From: Paralvinella palmiformis
Lineage: Eukaryota; Annelida; Polychaeta; Terebellida; Alvinellidae
DNA length: 64,000 nt
NCBI GenBank assembly: GCA_025642065.1
Contig: JAODUP010000552.1
Location: 62,001 to 126,000 of the forward strand
Reading direction: 5' to 3'
Every line of letters starts with the position of its first letter. Position 1 is the first letter of the stretch. Shown piece by piece: positions 56,301 through 62,406 of this stretch. A program made the translations under genes and the position numbers. The notes under the pieces were generated by a model. That model was not told the DNA's origin and searched no databases. It saw only the letters and a program-made list of their open reading frames with translations.

Positions 56301-58483
56301 TATCTGGAGAAAATGAGGTTGTTTTAAATATTGATCAATTCCAATTCTTTTTCATTTAAAACAAACAATTTCAATCCCATAATTGGAGCAGTTCTTTAAC
56401 TTTTAACTGAAAAAAGTAGGTCTCACATCTAACAATAATGTATATATCAAATTAGGTAGAAAAGCCAGTTCAGTGTATTGTACAATAAAAATAAACAGGG
56501 GCTATCCAAAACCTGGTCAGAAAGGTTGAATAAATTGATCCTATTGAGCCAAATAATGATAAGTATGGAACATGTAGCATTCACATAAGAAAAATAAGTA
56601 TTAATTTAGTTTATTTAAACACACACACACACACATATATATATATATTATATGACAAGTTAATGAATAAATATAATGGAAACTTAAACAACATTCTGGA
56701 AAGCTACTTTGAAAAGGGGAAACCTTAAAACAAAAGATGGCAAACAAATTATTCCAAACTACAAATAACTTCTAAATGACATTTCTCAAATCTACTATTC
56801 AACTGATGGTACTTCAATATAATACAAATTCATGACCTAGCTATCTACCAGAAGATGGTGAATGTGCTAATTAACCAAACAGTATCATTAAAACATCCGG
56901 GGGGAACCTCTATCTTACTAAAGGAATAACCCTTCCCACCCAAAAAAAATTATTCAAGAATCCACTCATGTATCGAACGAAATAAGATCTCCAAAGGCCA
57001 GAATATCTATATTAACAGTGATAAACCCCGGTAGACATCATGTCAAAATAGCACACATATTTAGGAGACTGTATGTATCTGATTAGCACTTCCCATATTA
57101 AGATACGGAGGCGGCAGCGTTTCCATAAGCCATAAATCGGGCTTCAGCAACTGGTCGGAACAAGAAATCTTCCCAACAAACAGTAGTAACACATACCAAC
57201 ATCGCACCAATATGTGTTTCTACGCTAAACGGCCACGAATCGGACAATGTGTATATACGATGACAAACAACAAGTCGACTTTTGTGTTTAAACACCACCA
57301 GCGCTCAGCAGTTTGTGCCAAATAGAAAAACCCCAGCATAACCAACCAATGTTTTAATTCCACTCCGCGATAGCATCACTAAATGCGACATTGGCTAGGT
57401 GGTGGTCCCGCCTCGTTGACAGACGATGAGGAACTTCACTTTAATGTGGAGAATTCTGACCGCAAAAAAATGGAAAAGTCATTTACTGTATACATAGCGT
57501 GTACTCACATAGTCATGAAAGGCTTTGGCTTCACTAGAGTGTTCACACGTATCTCGTCTCTCGGGTGCCGCGCAGTATAAATCCCAGAACACGCTGGAAG
57601 TGGATGATAAAATTATGATATTAACAATAAATTAACAAGTTCACATTAGGAAGCTCCGTAATAATGTTAAAGCAATGATTTGAGCCATCTGAGAGATTTT
57701 ATTTTAACATTTACGCTCTATCCCTATCACACACACACACAGGTTCTGTTGTGACACACCAGTGGGTTTCATAATGTTAACTCGAGCAGGTGGAATACGG
57801 TTGGTGATATGAAGGGTTACTGCTGAATAATGCCACTTTACTTCACACTGGTCGTGAAAATAAATGAATAAAATCATATGATGTTTTTTTTTAAATAAAA
57901 ATGTTAGTGTCTTGGTTAAAGCAGATTATATATATACAGAGAGAGGAGAGAGTTCACTGTCAAAGATATCCACTTAAAATAATATGGCTACTTCATTAAA
58001 TCAGTAGCAATTATATTCTTTGTAAATCTGTACGTATTACACACACACACACATTTATACATACTTTACTGCACTTAATACACACACATACAGGCTAGTA
58101 GCTAAGACTTTTTGTAACATACAACCTATCTGTGCTCCAGTGTGGCCTAGTTAAACACTGCTAAATATAAAAACTATTACTCTTTACTCAGACTGCATCA
58201 GTACAATACAGAATGGCTATATTTGACATTGTGTGTGTGTGTGTGTTGTGAGAAATAGCGATAGCAGAGTATAAAAACTGTCTATTTCATAATATGGACA
58301 GTTCACCGGGGTACTGAATCTGGAAGAGGGAATTATCACACCATCCTCTGTGTGAGTGTTTATTTACATGCATGCAAGTAGGTGCATGAACGTACACATG
58401 CAGAAATGTGCATCCACTTGATATACTTATGGTTTGTGTGTGTGTGTTTATGTGAGCATGTATGGGTCCATGTATGCATGCAC

Positions 58484-58522
<39 letters not shown>

Positions 58523-61500
58523 GTGTGTGCTTGAGTGTTCCCTTCCGCATACATGCCCTTTCATGATTTTGAACATGTGTTTATGCTTGCATAAATTAAA
58601 TACAAACAGCAATACACATAAGGACAAACATGCATATATATATAAAGTCTGTTGTGAATTTGTTGGAGTAGATATGTAGAGTAGACAACATTACCAAAAA
58701 CAACCCACATCAATTATGTACTGGATTGAAGTTGATAAAATACTGTGGAAACTAGCAGACAGGTGACAGCAACTAGCAGTGAAATATATTACCTATTTCA
58801 TTAAGGACAGCCACAAAACCTTAAATTACCATGGCAGCACACACACACAGTATCTATCTCACACACACACACATACAGTCTATCATCTCACACAGTCACT
58901 CTCACACAATATTGAGGACCAAGTTATAACAATCCCCAACATATTGGGGACACACAGATATCACCCGCCCAACATACCCCACCCTTTATCAATAGCCACA
59001 AACCCAGAGCATATCTCACAGACAGGGCAAGAGACTGGGGGGATAAAGTTCAAAGGTGCCAATCTGAAGGTAGACAGTGATAGCCTGTAAACAACAGCCT
59101 GACGTCGGTCTACTGGAGCAAGTCCCATGTGAACAAACCGACTGGTGCCCCACCACCATCACCACCGCCGCCCAGCAAGGTGTTCCAGCAGAGAATACTT
59201 CCACCGACCTCTCTGTGGCTACCCAGGTAGTTTTCTCTCTTGGACCAGTTCCAGCCTGATTTTCGCCATCCTGGAGCCACAATCGCCAGCCGGCCACCCA
59301 CACTCCCCGACGGCTGTATCCCACCCACGGCAACCACCACCCAGCCCGGCACCCCGGTGGAGCACACACCTAGACTGTCATCCACAACAGAGCATACATC
59401 AGCCGACTGTGTAAGTAGAATTGTCCAACACAGTGGCGAGATGCTCACCACAAAAAATCAATAGTCTATATATCAACCCCAGCAGGCAAAGGAATGAGAG
59501 ACTGGCAGGGCAGGCAGCAGCCACATAGGATAACATCAGGCAACAGTAGTAGAGCACGGACGGAGAAATACTGACCCAACAAGCTTCAGCCGAGGGGAGG
59601 AGTCAGGGGGAGAGAGTGGGGCAGAAAAGAGGAGACAGTGGGCAAAGGTGGGGGAGAGACTTGGACGGACGGACGGACACACACACGGTGTTGTATACTT
59701 GAAGAAGCAAATACTACTGGCAGCAGTAGTAGTATGGACAATCCTGTTTGTATCACTGATGAGAACTAGAAAACGAAATACCATCATCACTCTCTGGCTA
59801 GGGATTTAACCTGAACACTACTGACACAGTGAACACCATCATCACTGTCTTCTGATTCTGGCCAACACATACACTATATGTTAAACAATTATCCATATAG
59901 TACGTTCAGTACTGGGATTTGTCTCCTATGACCGTTAAATGATGGTTATAAAGACAGATAAACTGTTTCCTTGTTCACATAGTGATCACTTCCATATATA
60001 TAACATGGGCACATTTACATCTTCATGAAAACCAAGAACCCTCACTAACAACAGTTTAATGTGCACAACAATACAACTAATCAATAAATAAATGAGTACA
60101 TATATGAGCATGTGGCGGTTGTACTGGAAGAAAGGTGAGAAGCAGCAATATAAATATAAAGACAAAAACTGGTATAAATATCACAACCCCCCCCCCCAAA
60201 AAAAAACAACAACACCGAATGGCCTAATTTGTACCATGCGTCATTAAGTTTCATCCATCTAACAGGAAATAGGCAGTAGATTTAAGGGACGAAATAATAT
60301 TCAACAGTCTGCTCCATGTTAAATTGGTTAAAGGATCTACATCAACTTAGATCTAACTAGATGTGCTCAATAATATTGAACAATATTTGCCTGCAATGAC
60401 AATCCGAACAAAGCCCAGCGAATAAAACTATTTGACGCATGTATATAATATGATAAACGTGCACTTTCTGTAGGCTGATATGGTACAATAAGCTATATAT
60501 GGTGATGCTGATCTAGCCACTCCGATATGATATATAGCGACACGTGTTAGGAAGTTGGATGAAATATGGATAATCAACCAGTAATCCAACAGTAATAGTC
60601 AACTTAGAGAGATTTATTGTGTGTTGGTAAATATGACAAACATGCTGTACCCTGGTGCATAGGTGTCACATGATGATGAGTATGGCGTATACATATTTTA
60701 TAATAGGAAGCCAGGCATATATAACACCACGGTTCCACATTACACAACGGTGACGGACAGGTAAGCATGTCATATGCATGCCATGATGGTTAGCACGGCG
60801 TATATTACAACACACTACTTGTGATGCAATAATTAGCATGGAATATTCATAATAAGATGGCAAGCATAATGCATTATCATATATGATGATCACCATGGTT
60901 AACACAGCACACAAAAGATGGAGAGGTAAGCATAACACATTCAGGATATAATGGTTGCCATGATACAAGAATGATACTTTGATGAGGATGACACATGCAC
61001 GACGCAAACAGAACATATAGTAAGAATGTAACCATGACACAAGTACAACAGATTAGTAACCATGGCACATGTACAATATGAAGGTAAGTGTAGCGCATGT
61101 ATGATGTATGAGTGTTTTGTTAGTGACTCTCTAGAGTAACTGGCTAATCAAATGAAACATCCCACAGACAGTGAAAAAACAGGGATTCAAACACACCTTA
61201 AGGCCCACAGCACACTATGCTATCAAAAGTATCATGACCAAGCCTAATCTTTGGTGAACCAGATCAAGATTACCTTGGCCCCATATTTGTAGACAGAGCC
61301 CCATCTTCATTAATCTAATTATACACCTGTGGAGAGGGACTGGGGACCTGCACTGGTTTGGTTGCCCTAGACCTGCATCTTTCCAGGAACACCCCTAACT
61401 ATGAAACCATTTCTGACAGGATATATACACATGCAAGAGACATCATCACACAATATAATACCCAAGGTATTAAATAGGGTAAATGCAACACAGTAGTTAC

Positions 61501-62406
61501 TACAGTTAAAATACTATACACAACACAGTGTGTTTCTTGTAAACCATGGGGTAAAGTAAAAGATGAAACACCCTCACACACAATCCAATTGGGATTTGAA
61601 CTGTAGACCTAAAGGTCTGTAATTACCAAACTATTAATTAGGCCATTCAAACCATATATCTCATATGATGGTAAAGATGGCAAAAAAACCAGGCCTCAGT
61701 ACATTTATAATATACAGGACTACAACCGTGATACACCAATGCACAAACCTGCAGCAACGTATACTCCTCTTGTCTTATTGCACTCACAATGTGGGATAAT
61801 TAATGCAATAACCATAAAGCCACCTTATTCTGAATATCATTTCTCATCATCTAACAATGTTTATACTGTTAGCACTATTACTGATTGTGGACACCAGGCA
61901 ATTGTCCATCTAGGTTACTAGGGTTTGGTAACTAACTATAACACAACAAAACTGTTGTCCGTTGCTTCAGGTAAGTAAGTATACCATAACAACGCGAAGC
62001 AGACGAGTTAAGTATAGCAGTGCTATGGCTAGGATGCGGGTACTTGGAGAGCAAAATTAAATAATTGTAATCTAAATAGCAAACATAAATATAGCTCAAT
62101 GAAGATTTATGTTCAAGATGAACGGGTTCCATAAACGGACAGATGTCAAAATGTCTGGCATACTCTGTAACAGTTGTTAACACACAGACACACACACAAT
62201 GACACACAAAGAGAAAAACAACAAAAATGATGGCCAAATTAGATCATCAGTGTAGAACATAACATAGAGCCTCTAATCCACCTGCTAAATGTTTACTAGT
62301 CAGGTAGCTCTATTTACCACACACAACTGTAGAAAGTTACTCACCTCCACCAGGAGTGTAAGAACCCAGGAGGCTCTCCTAACGTTATGTTTTTTTCCCA
62401 TCTTAT
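46..62406 (-). CDS. SSBP (Ssdp): SSBP/Ssdp family gene (LDB1-associated transcriptional adaptor), 11 exons seen, both ends missing
   Basis: Eleven minus-strand exons, each bounded by AG and GT, join in a single frame: 62+85, 42, 84, 126, 69, 58+68, 74+49 and 36 nt, in total 753 nt or 251 codons. The protein keeps family hallmarks in order: [82 protein letters not shown] and RPWPPNS. In known members the N-terminal LUFS domain binds LDB1/Chip, protects it from turnover and joins LIM-homeodomain and Wnt enhanceosome complexes in the nucleus; the Pro/Gly/Met-rich remainder is disordered and activating. By comparison with vertebrate proteins as I recall them, the first visible residue is about residue 44. 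The exons for the start (MYAKGKG type) through FLSE, and for the C-terminal tail, lie outside the window. I cannot tell which vertebrate paralogue it is closest to; invertebrates usually have a single gene. Family assignment is very secure. Confidence 0.96.
82..1491 (-). other. SSBP 3'-side introns (251 bp and 1110 bp)
   Basis: Two introns flanking the 1192-1240 exon, at 1241-1491 and 82-1191. AT-rich, with one short (CA)n near 1050-1070. No other feature seen. Confidence 0.9.
1192..1240 (-). CDS. SSBP (Ssdp): SSBP coding exon: [16 protein letters not shown]
   Basis: A 49-nt exon; its first base completes the Met codon split with the previous exon. It then reads [16 protein letters not shown] and ends in phase 0 at donor GTGAGT. 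RPWPPNS corresponds to the family's GGGRPWPNPNS motif. The acceptor is TTTTTCCAG. The intron to the previous exon is 251 bp. Confidence 0.95.
1492..1565 (-). CDS. SSBP (Ssdp): SSBP coding exon: [16 protein letters not shown]...MPPMSM
   Basis: A 74-nt exon that starts in phase 0 after acceptor TTAACAG and ends after AT of a Met codon at donor GTAAGT. It encodes [16 protein letters not shown] and PGAMPPMSM. It matches the family's NYGGGMRPPPNSLGPGMPGMNM block. The intron separating it from the previous exon is 766 bp. Confidence 0.96.
1566..2331 (-). other. SSBP intron, 766 bp
   Basis: Intron between the NPA and NFGG exons. Small open frames on either strand have no family signal. Nothing else seen. 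Confidence 0.9.
2332..2399 (-). CDS. SSBP (Ssdp): SSBP coding exon: (G)[22 protein letters not shown]
   Basis: A 68-nt exon; its first two bases finish a Gly codon. It continues [19 protein letters not shown] and NPA, and ends in phase 0 at donor GTAAGC. It matches the family's GHPNMGG..MQRMNPPRGMG..GP block. The acceptor is CCTTTTAG. The upstream intron, at 17.4 kb, is the longest in the window. A plus-strand open frame over the same bases is a shadow. Confidence 0.95.
2474..2561. repeat. Perfect 44-bp tandem duplication
   Basis: The 44-bp unit starting CATATGGTAATTTATCTAAC and ending GCATGTACTA occurs twice head to tail with no mismatch, about 75 bp beyond the acceptor side of the 2332-2399 exon. 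It is very recent, or alternatively an assembly artefact. Confidence 0.95.
4463..4490. other. Perfect 12-bp hairpin
   Basis: CGCCACTGACAA is followed by loop GGCT and its exact reverse complement TTGTCAGTGGCG. It is GC-rich compared with its surroundings. There is no T run after it on either strand, so nothing supports a terminator. Function unknown. Confidence 0.9.
5278..5410 (-). mobile_element. tRNA-derived SINE, family 2
   Basis: On the minus strand: A-box-like TGGCAGTGGTTAGAGC, then B-box-like GGCTTCGAATCCG, then a short body with GTGGGATGTTTCTC. It is tRNA-like in spacing but differs from family 1 in the head and most of the body. A weak flanking repeat (TTGATTCAA / TTGAGTCAA) may be a target-site duplication. 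Confidence 0.7.
8630..8654. repeat. (CT)n microsatellite
   Basis: Uninterrupted CT dinucleotides. Confidence 0.98.
18897..18990. repeat. (ATT)n tract with possible SINE-tail-like flank
   Basis: An (ATT)n run is followed by TAGCACTTATTTATCATGG and GCTCTAAGGACTTG. The layout recalls invertebrate SINE 3' ends (trinucleotide run next to a TATAGCRC-like core). Compare 32897-32975. Weak. Confidence 0.3.
19594..19622. repeat. (CA)n microsatellite
   Basis: About 14 uninterrupted CA units. Confidence 0.98.
19828..19885 (-). CDS. SSBP (Ssdp): SSBP coding exon: [19 protein letters not shown]
   Basis: A 58-nt exon that starts in phase 0 after acceptor TTTCCAG and ends one base into a Gly codon at donor GTAGGT. 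It encodes [19 protein letters not shown]. It falls where vertebrate proteins have the variable GVPGSQPLLPNSLDPTR segment, so the residue match is weak. The assignment rests on splice sites, on phase agreement with both neighbours, and on Gly/Pro/Met composition. The split codon is completed as Gly by the exon at 2332-2399, which then continues HPG, the start of the family GHPN motif. Confidence 0.92.
19886..20081 (-). other. SSBP short intron, 196 bp
   Basis: GTGAGT to TTTCCAG on the minus strand. It includes a (TA)n tract at 19934-19959, about 50-75 bases from the acceptor of the 19828-19885 exon. It is far shorter than the other introns of this part of the gene. Confidence 0.93.
19934..19959. 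repeat. (TA)n microsatellite in the 196-bp intron
   Basis: 13 AT units inside the short SSBP intron. Length changes here would alter the distance between the two neighbouring exons. Confidence 0.98.
20082..20150 (-). CDS. SSBP (Ssdp): SSBP coding exon: [23 protein letters not shown]
   Basis: A 69-nt exon, phase 0 at both ends, with acceptor CTGTAG and donor GTGAGT. It encodes [17 protein letters not shown] followed by TQEAFN. It matches the family's PFMSPRYPGGPRPSLRMPNQ block, one of the better conserved stretches outside LUFS. The next exon is only 196 bp downstream, a very short intron in this gene. Confidence 0.96.
22712..22766. repeat. Compound (CA)(TA)(CA) microsatellite
   Basis: CA-rich, then TA, then CA-rich dinucleotide runs. 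Confidence 0.95.
23250..23271. repeat. (TCTG)n tetranucleotide repeat
   Basis: Five to six tandem TCTG units. Confidence 0.97.
24238..24424 (-). mobile_element. tRNA-derived SINE, family 1, full length
   Basis: On the minus strand it starts GGGGCGCCCCCGTGGTC and carries an A-box-like TGGTCTAGTTGG and a B-box-like GTTCGAACGTC. A body follows, with GTTTCATCTTTGACTTCGCT and CGGCTCATTTAGCC, and it ends in a CATCAATC-type tail. This is RNA polymerase III promoter structure of tRNA origin. The same arrangement recurs five more times in this window, so it is an interspersed repeat and not a functional tRNA gene. Confidence 0.88.
25618..25800 (+). mobile_element. tRNA-derived SINE, family 1, full length with target-site duplication
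   Basis: Plus-strand copy: GGCGCCTCAGTGGTC, A box TGGTCTAACTGG, B-box-like GATCGAACCTC, body GCTTCATTACATTTGG and GTCGCTCGGCC, tail AAAACATCAATCATCATC. It is flanked by AGGGTTAGAA (25608-25617) and AGGGTCAGAA (25801-25810), a 9/10 matching direct repeat as expected for target-primed insertion. Confidence 0.88.
26034..26085. repeat. Compound (CT)n(TA)n microsatellite
   Basis: A CT run interrupted by one GT passes directly into about 16 TA units. Confidence 0.97.
27097..27134. repeat. (GT)n plus (GC)n tract
   Basis: GT dinucleotides followed by GCGCGCGCG; largely alternating purine/pyrimidine. Confidence 0.97.
27477..27518. repeat. Poly-C followed by (CA)n
   Basis: 13 C residues, TG, then about 13 CA units. 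Confidence 0.97.
28785..28799. repeat. 15-G homopolymer
   Basis: Uninterrupted G run, a possible G-quadruplex-forming or assembly-sensitive site. Confidence 0.97.
28994..29019. repeat. (GACT)n tetranucleotide repeat
   Basis: About five GACT units following GTGAGTGA. Confidence 0.95.
30034..30080. repeat. Interrupted (CA)n microsatellite
   Basis: CA units with a GGGCGCG interruption. Confidence 0.95.
30400..30449. repeat. Inverted (AC)n/(GT)n microsatellite
   Basis: An (AC)-rich tract with one TA interruption is followed at once by (TG)n with one TTT interruption. The halves are near-complementary and can fold into a hairpin of about 20 bp. Confidence 0.9.
32897..32975. repeat. (AAT/GAT)n tract plus TATATAGCACC core
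   Basis: Trinucleotide-like ATAATGATAATGATAATAAT is followed by GCTTGATTTTATATAGCACC and CTGGGCCCAGGGATG. Similar in layout to 18897-18990. Possibly the tail of an ancient SINE. Confidence 0.35.
33743..33784. repeat. (TA)n(GT)n microsatellite
   Basis: About 16 AT units followed by five GT units, roughly 300 bp downstream, in gene sense, of the 126-nt exon. Confidence 0.97.
34078..34203 (-). CDS. SSBP (Ssdp): SSBP probable cassette exon: Pro/His/Gln-rich, 42 codons
   Basis: A 126-nt exon, phase 0 at both ends, with acceptor TTTGACAG and donor GTAGGT. It encodes 42 residues: [18 protein letters not shown], then [17 protein letters not shown], then HMMQQNQ. It sits exactly where SSBP3 long isoforms carry an alternatively spliced Pro/Ser/His segment (QPSPHAQPPP...MMGPHSQ as I recall) between GFFQ and PFM. 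The shared position, composition, QPSP motif and MM near the end argue for homology. Reading through the donor meets a stop five codons later. Exon identity is secure; alternative splicing is inferred. Confidence 0.9.
34292..34316. repeat. (GT)n microsatellite near the cassette-exon acceptor
   Basis: About 12 GT units, (AC)n in the SSBP transcript, some 90 nt upstream of the acceptor at 34203/34204. Confidence 0.97.
35543..35605. repeat. Compound (TA)n-rich tract
   Basis: A TA run, short spacer with ACACAC, then TA again. Confidence 0.95.
36964..37047 (-). CDS. SSBP (Ssdp): SSBP coding exon: [13 protein letters not shown]...MPHGFFP
   Basis: An 84-nt exon, phase 0 at both ends, with acceptor TTTCAG and donor GTAAGT. 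It encodes 28 residues, including [18 protein letters not shown] and PMPHGFFP. These match the family's APSPVLGNMPPNDGMPGG..PPGFF segment. This is the start of the Pro/Gly/Met-rich activation region. Its C-terminal GFFP can join either the 126-nt exon at 34078 or, if that is skipped, PFMPTRYPG at 20150, which recreates the common GFF-x-PFM junction. Confidence 0.96.
37363..37538 (-). mobile_element. tRNA-derived SINE, family 1
   Basis: Minus-strand copy with head GGCGCCTCCGTGGTC, a slightly degraded A box (one GG lost), B-box-like GTTTGAATCCTGG and the family body. It lacks the GTCAAAGATG portion present in most copies. The tail is (ATC)n-like. Confidence 0.85.
39178..39228. repeat. Compound (GA)(GT)(GA) microsatellite
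   Basis: A GA run, about 15 GT units, then a GA run. Confidence 0.97.
40187..40359 (-). mobile_element. tRNA-derived SINE, family 1, 5'-truncated, clear target-site duplication
   Basis: Minus-strand copy whose tRNA-like head begins at CCTAGTTGGTAGCGCG, so about 15 head bases are missing. The flanks at 40164-40186 and 40360-40382 are 23-bp direct repeats with two mismatches, sharing ATTAACTATAAATA. This shows insertion by target-primed reverse transcription and sets the element's ends exactly. Confidence 0.92.
40839..40874. repeat. (GC)n plus (CA)n tract
   Basis: Six GC units, a short GAGCC spacer, then about ten CA units. Confidence 0.95.
42616..42633. other. 18-bp perfect palindrome with E-box
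   Basis: TCCATGCACGTGCATGGA is fully self-complementary and centred on CACGTG, the bHLH class B E-box. It could be a dimer binding site or chance. Confidence 0.6.
44358..44535 (-). mobile_element. tRNA-derived SINE, family 1, with target-site duplication
   Basis: Minus-strand copy: head GGGCACCTCCGTGGTC, B-box-like GTTCGAATCTC, body with GCCCATTTAGCCTACC, tail ending CATCAATTATC. It is flanked by the 9-bp direct repeat AGGCCTCTA at 44349-44357 and 44536-44544. There is a small deletion in the anticodon-arm region of the head. Confidence 0.88.
44660..44688. repeat. (TA)n microsatellite
   Basis: About 14 TA units. Confidence 0.98.
45488..46757. repeat. Minisatellite, 47-bp unit, 27 copies
   Basis: I counted 27 occurrences of the core ATTCTGACATCCCAACAA (one copy has AGAATTC in place of AGGATTC), spaced 47 bp with occasional 46-bp units. 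The unit continues AACCAGTCTCC, a 6-8 base A run, then either AATCACTCCAGG or CATCACCCCAGG. Copies differ mainly in the A-run length and these two tail variants. The last unit carries an extra CAA. Since 47 is not a multiple of 3, the minus strand reads open in rotating frames ([33 protein letters not shown]), which makes spurious open frames of 66-77 codons. It lies deep in an SSBP intron and is not a gene. Confidence 0.98.
47034..47077. other. 44-bp alternating purine/pyrimidine tract
   Basis: Every base alternates purine and pyrimidine across CG, TG, TA and CA steps (for example GTGCGTACGTACATGCGCGT), continuing to GCGCGCGTGCGT. This is a sequence type prone to Z-DNA or cruciform. It is not a simple dinucleotide repeat. 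Confidence 0.9.
48680..48767 (-). promoter_or_regulatory. Inverted repeat 38 nt downstream of the 42-nt exon's donor
   Basis: TACTGATCCAGTAAA at 48680-48694 and its exact complement TTTACTGGATCAGTA at 48753-48767 are separated by 58 bases. In the SSBP transcript the stem would start 38 nt after the donor of the [14 protein letters not shown] exon. It is placed where RNA structure could affect use of that small exon. The repeat is seen directly; the splicing role is inference. Confidence 0.5.
48806..48847 (-). CDS. SSBP (Ssdp): SSBP 42-nt exon: [14 protein letters not shown] linker insert
   Basis: A 42-nt exon lies between acceptor TTTTTTGCAG and donor GTGAGTATT and encodes 14 residues in phase 0 at both ends. 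It follows AFHDY directly. I recall a similar segment (GFVSSGYGVNG type) after AFHDY in fly Ssdp. Vertebrate SSBPs go from AFHDY straight into a short Ala stretch and APSP. It sits alone between introns of 8.7 kb and 11.8 kb. Because it is small and symmetric it could be skipped without a frameshift, which would give a vertebrate-like junction. Function unknown; it lies just after the folded LDB1-binding domain. Confidence 0.93.
49306..49619. repeat. Tandem duplication, 157-bp unit, two copies
   Basis: The segment beginning ATTAATGGGAGAAGGAGGG at 49306 recurs at 49463 and continues almost unchanged through a poly-C run and GCATAAACAAACTTACTACG to GGCCAACAAAG. The copies differ in poly-C length and a few bases, so the duplication is recent. 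Confidence 0.95.
50034..50170 (+). mobile_element. tRNA-derived SINE, family 1, 5'-truncated
   Basis: Plus-strand copy starting just before the B box (ACCTGAGTTCGAATCTCGG). It continues through CATGTCTGAAGGATG, the body and an AAAACATCAATCATCAC tail. The A box and head are missing, so it should not be transcribable by itself. Confidence 0.87.
50530..50594. repeat. Short tandem repeat, 24-bp unit, about 2.7 copies
   Basis: Unit GTTATGTAGCTTTTTGAGCT plus ACCT or ATCT, repeated with small changes; the last copy is partial. Nothing coding. Confidence 0.9.
51300..51600. repeat. C/T-rich degenerate repeat
   Basis: The plus strand is rich in CCCAACxxC, CCATC and ACACCC fragments recurring about every 30-35 bases. 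This gives a 197-codon frame starting at 51012 that is Pro/Thr/Ser/His-rich by composition. The irregular spacing suggests a decayed simple repeat. Confidence 0.45.
51855..51899. repeat. (TG)n plus (CG)n tract
   Basis: TG run, GGGTGAG spacer, then GCGCGCGCG and GTGTGTG. Confidence 0.95.
52308..52336. repeat. (TA)n microsatellite
   Basis: About 14 AT units. Confidence 0.98.
53281..53330. repeat. (TA)n(CA)n microsatellite
   Basis: An 11-12 unit TA run joined to a CA run. Confidence 0.97.
57509..57593 (-). CDS. SSBP (Ssdp): SSBP coding exon: end of LUFS domain ([13 protein letters not shown]...AFHDY)
   Basis: The acceptor is TTCCAG. The first base completes an AGC Ser codon; the exon then reads [16 protein letters not shown] followed by [12 protein letters not shown], and ends in phase 0 at donor GTGAGT. 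It is 85 nt, or 28 codons plus one base. This closes the LUFS region (about residues 64-92 by comparison with vertebrate proteins). Nearly every residue matches the family. The exception is the Ser at the junction, where the vertebrate and fly proteins I recall have Cys (HSWWCVFWD). The short plus-strand open frame overlapping this exon is a shadow. Confidence 0.97.
58481..58529. repeat. (TA)n(TG)n microsatellite
   Basis: TA units pass into TG units. Confidence 0.97.
59090..59408 (+). pseudogene. Thr/Pro-rich coding-like relic of unknown origin
   Basis: A GC-richer island in AT-rich intron. One plus frame reads [20 protein letters not shown] and then [12 protein letters not shown] before a stop. 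A second frame, offset near 59240, reads [20 protein letters not shown] and then TTEHTSADC, ending at GTAAGT. Together they resemble a mucin-like extracellular stretch broken by a frameshift or by a small intron. I do not recognise the family. It is antisense to SSBP. The alternative is a chance low-complexity region. Confidence 0.3.
60740..61110. repeat. Diverged tandem-repeat region
   Basis: Blocks resembling GGTAAGCATA-CACAT-ATGATGG-TTACCATG-CACA recur at irregular spacing of about 50-110 bp (near 60761, 60871, 60925, 61018 and 61081). It looks like an old, decayed minisatellite. It generates a 124-codon minus-strand open frame of no evident meaning. Confidence 0.55.
61110..61226 (-). mobile_element. 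Degraded family-2-like tRNA SINE
   Basis: Minus strand: a B-box-like GTTTGAATCCC is followed by a body with GTGGGATGTTTCAT, shared with the element at 5278-5410. The A box is badly eroded. An old relic. Confidence 0.55.
61541..61650 (-). mobile_element. Degraded tRNA-like SINE
   Basis: Minus strand: A-box-like TGGCCTAATTAATAG, B-box-like AGTTCAAATCCCA, then AGGGTGTTTCATCTTTTAC, which resembles the post-B-box segment of family 1. It has diverged in the rest. Confidence 0.55.
62345..62406 (-). CDS. SSBP (Ssdp): SSBP coding exon: second half of LUFS/LisH domain (IRWEKN...HSWW)
   Basis: Reading on the minus strand from an acceptor ending TTACAG, the exon starts in phase 0 with [20 protein letters not shown]. 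It ends after two bases of a codon (AG) at donor GTGAGT. The 20 residues are nearly identical to vertebrate and fly SSBP proteins as known from the family. This is the part of the LUFS domain, after the LisH helices, that shapes the LDB1-binding surface. The split codon is finished by the C that opens the exon at 57509-57593, giving Ser. The preceding family exon, which should end ...FLSE in phase 0, is not found up to base 64000. Confidence 0.97.

Larger units (their letters stand above)
48848..57508 (-). other. SSBP intron, 8661 bp
   Basis: Contains a 157-bp tandem duplication (49306-49619), a 5'-truncated SINE (50034-50170), a 24-bp short repeat (50530-50594) and a C/T-rich degenerate repeat (51300-51600). 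Many AC, TA and poly-C/poly-G tracts are also present. A 140-codon plus-strand open frame at 53434-53856 has no recognisable domain and ends at a poly-C run. No convincing gene. Confidence 0.85.
57594..62344 (-). other. SSBP intron, 4751 bp
   Basis: Bounded by GTGAGT and TTCCAG on the minus strand. It holds two degraded tRNA-like SINE relics (61110-61226, 61541-61650), a diverged tandem-repeat block (60740-61110) and a Thr/Pro-rich coding-like plus-strand stretch (59090-59408). It also holds (TA)n(GT)n at 58481-58529 and a GGAC tetranucleotide run near 59665. Confidence 0.85.

Noticed and set aside
58287..58679. Short open frames on both strands with HTHTHTH / YIYIYI
   Set aside because: Pure translations of the (TA)n(TG)n microsatellite.
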